From assembly GCF_002157145.1 (NCBI RefSeq), contig NZ_CP021361.1, positions 1,488,001 to 1,552,000 of the forward strand: a DNA stretch of 64,000 bases. Reading direction: 5' to 3'. The notes below the pieces were generated by a model, which did no database searches, was not told the DNA's origin, and was given only the letters and a program-made list of their open reading frames with translations. The position numbers and the translations under genes were made by a program. Positions 17,452 to 24,447 of this stretch are shown one piece after another (positions within the stretch are counted from its first letter, which is position 1; each line of letters opens with the position of its first letter). The DNA is from Acidovorax carolinensis. Its GTDB lineage: Bacteria > Pseudomonadota > Gammaproteobacteria > Burkholderiales > Burkholderiaceae_C.

Positions 17452-18347
17452 AACCACTCATTTTTCACCTGCCGGGCGACGAAGACTTCGCCGATGGACT
17501 GATCCGGGCGTTGGGCGCGCAGCGGGCTGCCCTGCAGCTGCACCGGTTCCCGGACGGCGAGTCGCTGGTGCGGCTGGACGCCGACGTCACCGGCCGCACC
17601 GTCGTGATCGTGGCCAGCCTGGCACAGCCGGACGCCAAGGCGCTGCCCTTGTTGTTCGCCGCGGACGCAGCGCGCGACCTCGGCGCCACCCGCGTGTTGC
17701 TGGCTGCCCCGTACCTGGCGTACCTGCGTCAGGACCGGCGCTTCAACACGGGCGAAGCCATCACGTCCCGCACGTTCGCTGCGCTGGTGTCGACGGTGTT
17801 CGACGGTATCGTCACCGTCGATCCCCATCTGCACCGCTACCGCTCGCTCGGCGAGGTCTACCGGGTGCCGACCCGTGTGGTCCAGTCCGCGCCCGCCATC
17901 GCGGCCTGGGTCGCAGCCCATGTGGACCGTCCCGTGTTGATCGGACCCGATGCGGAAAGCGAGCAATGGGTCCAGGAAGTCGCGCGCTTGGCTGGCGCGC
18001 CGTTCACGGTGTTGCAGAAGATCCGCCGGGGCGACAAGGACGTGGAGGTCAGCCTTCCCGACACCGCGGCCCTGGCAGACCGCCAGCCCGTGCTCATCGA
18101 TGACATCGTGTCCAGCGCGCGCACGATGATCCAGGCAATCGTCAGTGTGCGCAGCGTGGGATTGCCGCCACCGGTGTGCATCGGGGTGCACGCCCTGTTC
18201 GCCGCCGACGCGTACCACGCACTTCTTGCGGCAGGGCCCCAGCGGGTGGTGACCTGCGACACCGTGCCGCATGTCTCCAACGGCATCAGCGTGGTGGCAC
18301 CGCTGGCGACAGCGGTGCAGGAACTGATGGAAGTCGGCGCGCCATGA
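17448..18347 (+). CDS. prs: Ribose-phosphate pyrophosphokinase (PRPP synthetase)
   Basis: A 299-residue PRPP synthetase making PRPP from ribose 5-phosphate and ATP. Visible are the HRFPDGESLVRL segment, the flexible-loop/active-site region RQDRRFNTGEAI, DPHLHRY, and the PRPP-binding motif VLIDDIVSSARTM. It is slightly shorter than the housekeeping enzyme (about 315 residues), consistent with an accessory paralogue. ATGA overlap with the phosphorylase gene. With that enzyme and PPK2 it links pentose phosphate, nucleobase and polyphosphate pools. Confidence 0.93.
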   Translation: MKPLIFHLPGDEDFADGLIRALGAQRAALQLHRFPDGESLVRLDADVTGRTVVIVASLAQPDAKALPLLFAADAARDLGATRVLLAAPYLAYLRQDRRFNTGEAITSRTFAALVSTVFDGIVTVDPHLHRYRSLGEVYRVPTRVVQSAPAIAAWVAAHVDRPVLIGPDAESEQWVQEVARLAGAPFTVLQKIRRGDKDVEVSLPDTAALADRQPVLIDDIVSSARTMIQAIVSVRSVGLPPPVCIGVHALFAADAYHALLAAGPQRVVTCDTVPHVSNGISVVAPLATAVQELMEVGAP

Positions 18348-18400
18348 GCCGCTGCGCCACGCTCGTCATGACGCTCACGATCGAGGGGAGATGACTGCCC

Positions 18401-19045
18401 ATGTGCTTTTCCGCACCCGCCAGTTTCACGGCCGCAGCGGTTCTGCTGGGCCTGGGGACCGTCACCATGCGCCGGGCCCGCTCACGGCGCGAACTGCCGT
18501 ATGCCGCCATCCCGCTGCTGTTCGGGGTCCAGCAACTGCTCGAAGGCATGCTGTGGCTGACGTTCCCCGACCGCGCGCCCTTGCTGAACGTGGCGCTAAC
18601 GCATCTCTACTCGTTCTTCTCGCACGTCCTGTGGCCGATCTACGTCCCGCTGGCTGCGCTGGCGCTGGAGAGCGTCCGTTGGCGCCGTCGGGTTCTGGTG
18701 GCCATTGCAGTCGCGGGCGCGCTCGTCGGTCTGTACCTGCTGGCGATGCTGGTGAAGCTGCCCATCACGGCCCGCGTGGTCGGCCAGCACATCCTCTACG
18801 ACTCTCCGCACTTCTACGTGATGACCACGATGGCCCTGTATCTGATCGGCACCTGCGCAAGCCTGATGGTTTCTAGCCACCGGCGCGTGGCGGCTTTTGG
18901 GGTGGCCGCCTTTGTCTCCGCAATCGCCGCCTACATGTTCTATGCAACCTGGTTCATCTCGGTGTGGTGCTTCTTTGCCGCTGTGCTCAGCTTCATCGTG
19001 CTGTGGCAGTTCCGTGAGCCCCGAGCGAGGCTGGCCGTGCCATGA
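18401..19045 (+). CDS. Seven-helix-like integral membrane protein (DUF6629-like)
   Basis: A 214-residue protein made almost entirely of hydrophobic segments, beginning MCFSAPASFTAAAVLL and containing LFGVQQLLEGMLW. The MCFSA start and the QQ-x-x-EG motif fit what I recall of DUF6629 proteins, which have no known function. It lies 53 bp after prs and overlaps the next small gene by ATGA. Confidence 0.75.
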   Translation: MCFSAPASFTAAAVLLGLGTVTMRRARSRRELPYAAIPLLFGVQQLLEGMLWLTFPDRAPLLNVALTHLYSFFSHVLWPIYVPLAALALESVRWRRRVLVAIAVAGALVGLYLLAMLVKLPITARVVGQHILYDSPHFYVMTTMALYLIGTCASLMVSSHRRVAAFGVAAFVSAIAAYMFYATWFISVWCFFAAVLSFIVLWQFREPRARLAVP

Positions 19046-19296
19046 CGAATCCTCCGGCCAGATTCAAGCCCGCACTGGCCTACGCGGACTGCGGCCGCAC
19101 GCAGGGCCCGATGCGCCGCGCGGCGTTCTTCACGGTTCAGTTGCTCGACGGATTCGAGACCATGCGCGATGCGGTCGCCGGCCGGCTGCCGACGGTATTC
19201 GCGCAAGCGGAACTCGCGCAAGGCACCAAGACCGGGCACTTCATCGCCGCGTTCTGCATCCTGTCCCTGCACCGGGTAATCGAGGAGGGCTCATGA
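19042..19296 (+). CDS. Small protein of unknown function, translationally coupled
   Basis: An 84-residue protein with no recognised motif. Its start overlaps the stop of the membrane-protein gene (ATGA) and its stop overlaps the start of the dehydrogenase gene (ATGA), strong support that it is real. Composition is ordinary, with a central amphipathic stretch (FFTVQLLDGFETMRDAVAG) and no signal peptide. Confidence 0.65.
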   Translation: MTNPPARFKPALAYADCGRTQGPMRRAAFFTVQLLDGFETMRDAVAGRLPTVFAQAELAQGTKTGHFIAAFCILSLHRVIEEGS

Positions 19297-20324
19297 CCGC
19301 ACAAAACCGTCTGTCCGTTCTGTTCTCCGACATCGCACCGGCGGACCAGGCCGCGCTGCAGCAAAGGCTTCCGACCCACTGGCACGCGCACTTCGTCCAG
19401 AACGAACGCCTGGTGGTATCCGATGTCGGCGATGAAGACACCGAGGTGCTGTGCGTCTTCGTGCGCACGCGCGTTGACGAATCGGTGCTCCGGTTGCTGC
19501 CGCGCGTGCGGCTCGTGGCAACGCGCTCCGCGGGCTTCGATCACATCGACCTGCAGGCTTGCCGCCGACGCGGCATTGCCGTGTGCCACGTGCCGGACTA
19601 TGGGTCTGCCAGCGTCGCCGAACATGCCTTCGCGCTGCTGCTGGGCGTGGCTCGCCATCTGACACAAGCCCACGAGCGGGCGCGCCAAGGTTCGTTCGCT
19701 TACCGCGGCCTCACCGGCTTCGAGCTGGAAGGCAAGACGCTGGGCATCGTCGGGCTGGGCCGGATCGGGCGCCACGTGGCCCGTATCGCCCTGGGCTTCG
19801 GCATGGAAGTTCTCGCGTACGACCCGGCCCTCGCCCCATCGCTCGACATCACGGCAGCACCCATCGCCGGCGTCCGCGTGGTGACGTGGGAGCAGATCCT
19901 GCAAAGCAGCGATGTTCTGAGCCTTCATGTTCCGGCCACGCAGGCCACGCACCACCTTCTCGATGGCCAGGCCTTCGCGCGCATGAAACCGGGCATGGTA
20001 CTGATCAACACGGCACGGGGTGCGCTCATCGACGAGGCCGCCCTGCTGCACGCACTGGAGGCAGGTACCGTCGCCGCAGCAGGACTGGACGTGCTGGAAC
20101 AGGAAGGGGATCTGTCTCCCGAAGTGCCCACGGGCTGCGGCGGACTGGGTTGCGATACCGGCTGGTCGGCATCCAGCCCACTGCTGACGCATCCGCGTGT
20201 GCTCGTGACACCGCATGTCGGGTTCAATACGTCGGAGGCGATCGCGCGCATCCTCGACGAGACCATCTCGAACATCGCAGCCTGGCATGCGGGCCGCCTG
20301 CGCAACAGGTTGGATGAGCCATGA
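19293..20324 (+). CDS. D-isomer-specific 2-hydroxyacid dehydrogenase, D-lactate-dehydrogenase-like
   Basis: A 343-residue cytoplasmic NAD-dependent dehydrogenase. The Rossmann motif GLGRIGRHVARIALG lies near residue 152, the substrate loop is TRSAGFDHIDL, and the catalytic trio can be seen as the Arg of NTARGALID, the Glu of DVLEQEGD and the His of TPHVGFN. The overall pattern is like fermentative D-lactate dehydrogenases, so pyruvate to D-lactate with NAD+ regeneration is likely but not certain. A Cys/Gly insert (VPTGCGGLGCDTGW) near the C-terminus recalls the variable loop of this group. Confidence 0.88.
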   Translation: MTAQNRLSVLFSDIAPADQAALQQRLPTHWHAHFVQNERLVVSDVGDEDTEVLCVFVRTRVDESVLRLLPRVRLVATRSAGFDHIDLQACRRRGIAVCHVPDYGSASVAEHAFALLLGVARHLTQAHERARQGSFAYRGLTGFELEGKTLGIVGLGRIGRHVARIALGFGMEVLAYDPALAPSLDITAAPIAGVRVVTWEQILQSSDVLSLHVPATQATHHLLDGQAFARMKPGMVLINTARGALIDEAALLHALEAGTVAAAGLDVLEQEGDLSPEVPTGCGGLGCDTGWSASSPLLTHPRVLVTPHVGFNTSEAIARILDETISNIAAWHAGRLRNRLDEP

Positions 20325-21943
20325 CGCGACCGAACCGCCCCGTTTCCACCGTGCGTCTTGCGGGCCGCCCAACGCAACGCTCGGCGCTGCGCCGGGCCAC
20401 GCAGATCGCTATGGCCCTGAGCGGGTTCCTGCTCTGGGTGGCCTGGCACCGGGGCCTGATGCGCTGCGATACCCACCGGGCGGCCGACCGCTTCGCCGAA
20501 GTGCTGCAGCGATTGGGCACGACCTTCGTGAAGCTGGGCCAGCATCTCAGCCTGCGGGCCGACATTCTGGCGCCCGATGCGCAAGAGGCTCTGGCCAGCC
20601 TGCAGGCCAATGTGGCGCCGTTTCCTCCCGAGCAGGCGGTCCAGGAGGTCGAGGCGGCGCTCGGCCGCCCATGGCAGCAGGTCTTCGCACGCTTCGACAT
20701 GCACGCGCTCGCCGCGGCCTCGATCGCCCAGATTCATCGTGCAGCCCTGCCGGACGGAACGGAAGTGGTGGTGAAGATCCGCCGCCCTGGCGCGGCCGAG
20801 CAGGCCGAGATCGACATGCGCATCCTGCGCCGCATCGTCCTGGTCATGCAGGGGCTCGTGCCCTCGCTGCGTCGCTGGGGGCTGGCAGCCATCGTGGACG
20901 AGGTTGCGGCCAACTTCCGCTACGAGATGGATTTGTCGCGCGAGGCAGCTTCCGTGCGACGTTTCGCCGACGCCTGGCGCGGCTCTGCCGACATCGTGAT
21001 CCCCGACGTGGTGGACGGCCTGTGCACGCCGACCGTCATGGTCCAGCAGTTCAGCCACGGAGCTCACCTGCACGGTCTGCCTTCGCCCACCGCGGTGGCG
21101 GCCGCGGGCAAACTCGTGGACAGCTACGTCGCCCAGATCTTCCGCGATGGCTTCTTCCACGGCGACCCCCATCCCGGCAACGTCTTCGTGATGGACGATG
21201 GCCGCATCTGCCTGCACGACTTCGGCATCGTGGGCCGGGTCGACGGCAACATGCGGCGGGCGCTGGTGGCGTTCGCCCTGGCCTTCGTCGAGCAGGATGC
21301 CGAATGGGTGGTCGACGCCTGGCTGGACCTGGGCCTGCTCGGCGACGGCACCGATCGGGCCGTGTTCGTGCCTGTCGTGCGTGCCCTGGTCGCAGACTGC
21401 GCACAGAGGCCGCTGAAGGACTGGTCGCTCTCAGGTGCTCTCGCGCAGCTCGTGGCGGCGGGCCGGACCCAGGAAGTCCGGCTGCCCAGGGACCTCCTCG
21501 TGCTCACGCGTACCCTGTTGTTGCTCGAAGGGACGGTGCGCCTGCTGGCACCCGAGTTTTCCATCATCGAAGCCATCTCTCGCCACACGACCACGGGCGT
21601 CTTCGACGAGCCCAAGTCTGCGGCATCGCAGCGTCTGCCCTATGAACTGGGGAACGCGGCCCACGCCCTGCCCACGCTGCTGGCGCGGCGCCTGCACAGC
21701 GTACTGCGGCAGCGTGAGTTGCTGCAACTGTCGATCAAGCCCGACGCCCGGATGCTGAGCGGTATCGACCGCCTCGGCCGCCGCATCGCCCTCGCGCTCG
21801 TGACGCTGGGCCTGTACATCGCGTCAAGCTTGCTGATGCAGCACGCCGTAGGCCCTCGCTGGGGCGACATGCCGGTGCTCGCGCTGCTGGGCTATGCGCT
21901 GGCGATCCGGTTCACGTTTTTCATTGCGCGCAGCCGTGGCTGA
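20321..21943 (+). CDS. ABC1/AarF (UbiB-like) atypical kinase
   Basis: A 540-residue UbiB-family protein-kinase-like protein. It has the diagnostic FVKLGQHLSLRADIL (KxGQ) motif near residue 67, an Ala-rich nucleotide loop AAASIAQIH, VVVKIRRPG with the conserved lysine, GFFHGDPHPGNVFV, and LHDFGIVGRV as the metal motif. Two C-terminal membrane helices are visible (about 485-535). UbiB proteins support ubiquinone biosynthesis or lipid transport. ATGA overlap with the dehydrogenase gene puts it in the same operon. The quinone/lipid target here is unknown. Confidence 0.88.
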   Translation: MTRPNRPVSTVRLAGRPTQRSALRRATQIAMALSGFLLWVAWHRGLMRCDTHRAADRFAEVLQRLGTTFVKLGQHLSLRADILAPDAQEALASLQANVAPFPPEQAVQEVEAALGRPWQQVFARFDMHALAAASIAQIHRAALPDGTEVVVKIRRPGAAEQAEIDMRILRRIVLVMQGLVPSLRRWGLAAIVDEVAANFRYEMDLSREAASVRRFADAWRGSADIVIPDVVDGLCTPTVMVQQFSHGAHLHGLPSPTAVAAAGKLVDSYVAQIFRDGFFHGDPHPGNVFVMDDGRICLHDFGIVGRVDGNMRRALVAFALAFVEQDAEWVVDAWLDLGLLGDGTDRAVFVPVVRALVADCAQRPLKDWSLSGALAQLVAAGRTQEVRLPRDLLVLTRTLLLLEGTVRLLAPEFSIIEAISRHTTTGVFDEPKSAASQRLPYELGNAAHALPTLLARRLHSVLRQRELLQLSIKPDARMLSGIDRLGRRIALALVTLGLYIASSLLMQHAVGPRWGDMPVLALLGYALAIRFTFFIARSRG

Positions 21944-21970
21944 CGCGTCTCATCAAGTCAGGAGCAAGGA

Positions 21971-23014
21971 ATGAACAAGGTCAGAGTGGCGGTGAACGGG
22001 TACGGTGTGATCGGCAAGCGGGTGGCAGACGCGGTCGCGCTCCAGGAGGACATGGCACTTGCCGGCGTCGCAGACGTGGTGCACGACTATCGACTACAGG
22101 TCGCCGCGCAGCGCGGCTTCGCCATCCACGCGGCAACCTTTGAAGCTGAAGGAGCGATGCGCGCCGCAGGTCTTGCTTTGGCGGGCAATCTGGCAGAACT
22201 GCTCGCGAAGGCCGATGTCGTGGTCGACTGCACGCCCAAGAAAGTCGCTGCGGTCAACAAAGAGGTGTACGCCGCGGCCGGCGTGAAGTCGATCTTCCAC
22301 GGTGGTGAGTCTCATGCGCTGACGGGGCACTCATTCGTCGCGCAAGCGAACTATGCGTCGGCCATCGGCCGCGAGTCCACTCGCGTGGTCTCCTGCAACA
22401 CCACGTCCATCGTGCGAACGCTGGGGGCGCTGCGGACGGCCGGCCTGCTCAAGCGTGCACGCGGCACGCTCATCCGCCGCGCATCCGACCCCTGGGAAGC
22501 GCATGCTGAGGGCATCATTAACACGCTCGTGCCGGAGAAGACGATCCCCAGCCATCAGGGACCGGACGCGCGCACTGTGATCCCGGACCTGGACGTCGTC
22601 ACGATCGCGGTCAAGGCGCCGCACAACAGCAGCCACCTGCACACCTGGTGGGTCGAACTGACGAGGCCGGCCACGCGCGACGAGGTGCTGGCGGCCTTCC
22701 GTGCGGCACCACGGATCGCGTTCGTGCGTTCCTCGGATGGCCTCGTGGCACTCAACAGTACGGTGGAGCTGATGTCCGATCTTGGCCGCCCGCGCGGCGA
22801 CATGTGGGAGGTCGCCCTGTGGGAGGACGTCCTCGCGGTAGATGGCGACCAAGCGTACTACACCTACCAGGTCTTCAACCAGGCGATCGTGATTCCCGAA
22901 ACCATCGATGCGATCCGCGCGCTGAGCGGCATCGAGTCCGATCCGTCAGCGTCAATCGCTCGGACGGATGCCGCACTCGGCTTGCGGCACGACTTCATCC
23001 ACGACCGCGACTAG
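21971..23014 (+). CDS. Type II (archaeal-type) glyceraldehyde-3-phosphate dehydrogenase
   Basis: A 347-residue protein that matches the archaeal phosphorylating GAPDH family rather than bacterial GapA. It has the NAD(P) motif VNGYGVIGKRVADA at the N-terminus, the catalytic cysteine in SCNTTSIVRTLG, then RRASDPWEAHAEGIIN, and PHNSSHLHTWWVEL. The reaction is oxidation of glyceraldehyde 3-phosphate with phosphate to 1,3-bisphosphoglycerate. Such a gene is unusual in Proteobacteria. AGGAGCAAGGA ribosome binding site precedes ATG. It is the last gene of the rightward train and faces the phosphoketolase block. Confidence 0.88.
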   Translation: MNKVRVAVNGYGVIGKRVADAVALQEDMALAGVADVVHDYRLQVAAQRGFAIHAATFEAEGAMRAAGLALAGNLAELLAKADVVVDCTPKKVAAVNKEVYAAAGVKSIFHGGESHALTGHSFVAQANYASAIGRESTRVVSCNTTSIVRTLGALRTAGLLKRARGTLIRRASDPWEAHAEGIINTLVPEKTIPSHQGPDARTVIPDLDVVTIAVKAPHNSSHLHTWWVELTRPATRDEVLAAFRAAPRIAFVRSSDGLVALNSTVELMSDLGRPRGDMWEVALWEDVLAVDGDQAYYTYQVFNQAIVIPETIDAIRALSGIESDPSASIARTDAALGLRHDFIHDRD

Positions 23015-23079
23015 GCGTCGATTCACGCTTGGGCGGTACATTCTGCCGCTGGTGCCGATCGTGCCTCGACGACCGTGCA

Positions 23080-24342
23080 TCACAGCAGGTGCGATATCTC
23101 GTTCAACGGCTTTAGGCCTGAGCCGAATCTGCCGATCGCATCGCGATGCGCGCCAAGCTCGCTGTAGGGGAGGTAGCGAATTCCCAGCTCCGCCACCCGC
23201 GTGAATGCCGGCCGACGCAACTGGCTGCGGACATCCTCGCGGCGAGCGTCCGGCGCCACCAGGAACATCGATACGCCCGCTCCCAGTTCCGTTCCCAAGG
23301 CCAGGTCGAGCATGCGCACGATGCCGGAATAGATCGAGGTCGAGTGCTCGACCTCGAAGGCAGCGGCGACCTTCGAGCCGTCGGCCTCCACCCAAATGAC
23401 GTCGATCAGGCGAACAGAGTCCAGACCGGCCCGGGCCTGCGCGGGGAGCTGCGTCAGACAGCCGTCTCCAAGGCGACCTCCCTGATAACTGCGCCCCTGA
23501 TCGTTGGACGCAATCCAGACACCGTAGCCGAGCGACTTGCCCAGGTCGCGCAGCCATCCCTGAATTTCGGTGTGGGTCGCGTCGCTCTCGCGCTCCGCGG
23601 CCCAGCGTTTGTGGGCCGCGGCCGATTCCTCGCGCACCTTTTCGAGATCGGCCTCCCAGCCCTGGAGGGCGGCCGCATCGTCATCGCGCGGTGGCGCCGC
23701 GTACCGGCCCGAGCCGATGTCGAACAGCAGCCCAGCCAGTGCCCCCATGTCGTTCGACAACGCGTTGCGGTGCTGGGCATTGAGGCGAAGGCCGCCTTCG
23801 CGCATCGAGAGGTAGTGCTCCCACTTGCCGAGCTTGACGCTGCTGCCCGTGACCGCGTTGTAGCCCTTCACGATCGCGGTGTTGAACGGCATCACGATCG
23901 TGGGGTGAACGAAGTACAGGAGATTCGCCACGGCGGGGCCCAGACCCTTGATCTGACGAGCGTCGATCCGCCGTATTGCTTCGATCACTTCCTCTGCGCT
24001 GTTGCAGCAGTCGCAGGTGTGCAACAACCGGGCAAAGGCCTGTTGGTTGGTCGCGTTCTCGTAGATGTCGGGAATGCGCAGCTTGGGCTTCCACAGGAAT
24101 GCATGGTCTGCCCCCTTGAAGATCTGGCGCTGCTCTGCCACCGAGCCGACCACCGTTTCGAGCGAGGAACCGCGGAATGCGCTACCGAAGGTGCCCGCAT
24201 CGATGTCCTTGACCACCTGCGCCAGGCCGCGGCGAATCGAGCGGAAGTTCTTCAGCCGTTCTTCCCAAAGGAACCAGGTGTTGTAGGTGCTCAGCGGATC
24301 GGCTTTCCAGTGACCGATGAGAGTTTCAAGCGCGTGGGACAT
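23080..24342 (-). CDS. Nuclease-like protein with helix-hairpin-helix and PD-(D/E)XK-like regions
   Basis: A 420-residue protein (from ATG 24342, MSHALETL). The N-terminal half has a helix-hairpin-helix-like stretch IKGLGPAVANLLYFVHP, as in DNA-glycosylase-type domains. The C-terminal half contains DVIWVEADGSKVAAAFEVEH, which fits a PD-(D/E)XK core (D...E-V-E-H). It looks like a restriction or repair-type nuclease, but no methyltransferase is adjacent and I cannot name a family. The frame extends to GTG 24384. A degraded copy of its C-terminus lies at 31793-31942. Confidence 0.55.
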   Translation of the reverse strand: MSHALETLIGHWKADPLSTYNTWFLWEERLKNFRSIRRGLAQVVKDIDAGTFGSAFRGSSLETVVGSVAEQRQIFKGADHAFLWKPKLRIPDIYENATNQQAFARLLHTCDCCNSAEEVIEAIRRIDARQIKGLGPAVANLLYFVHPTIVMPFNTAIVKGYNAVTGSSVKLGKWEHYLSMREGGLRLNAQHRNALSNDMGALAGLLFDIGSGRYAAPPRDDDAAALQGWEADLEKVREESAAAHKRWAAERESDATHTEIQGWLRDLGKSLGYGVWIASNDQGRSYQGGRLGDGCLTQLPAQARAGLDSVRLIDVIWVEADGSKVAAAFEVEHSTSIYSGIVRMLDLALGTELGAGVSMFLVAPDARREDVRSQLRRPAFTRVAELGIRYLPYSELGAHRDAIGRFGSGLKPLNEISHLL

Positions 24343-24447
24343 GGTCTCGATAAATGGGCGGGCACAGGGTTCCAATTGGACCACGGCCTCGTACCGATCG
24401 GCGCCGGAAACGACGTTATTCTTGTCCCTATGGGGAGAACAGGGGAA

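Noticed and set aside
15910..23014. Complete archaeal AMP-RuBisCO salvage pathway
   Set aside because: RuBisCO and ribose-1,5-bisphosphate isomerase genes are absent from the window; only the phosphorylase matches.
23080..24342. Type II restriction-modification system
   Set aside because: No DNA methyltransferase is adjacent and the nuclease motif is only approximate.
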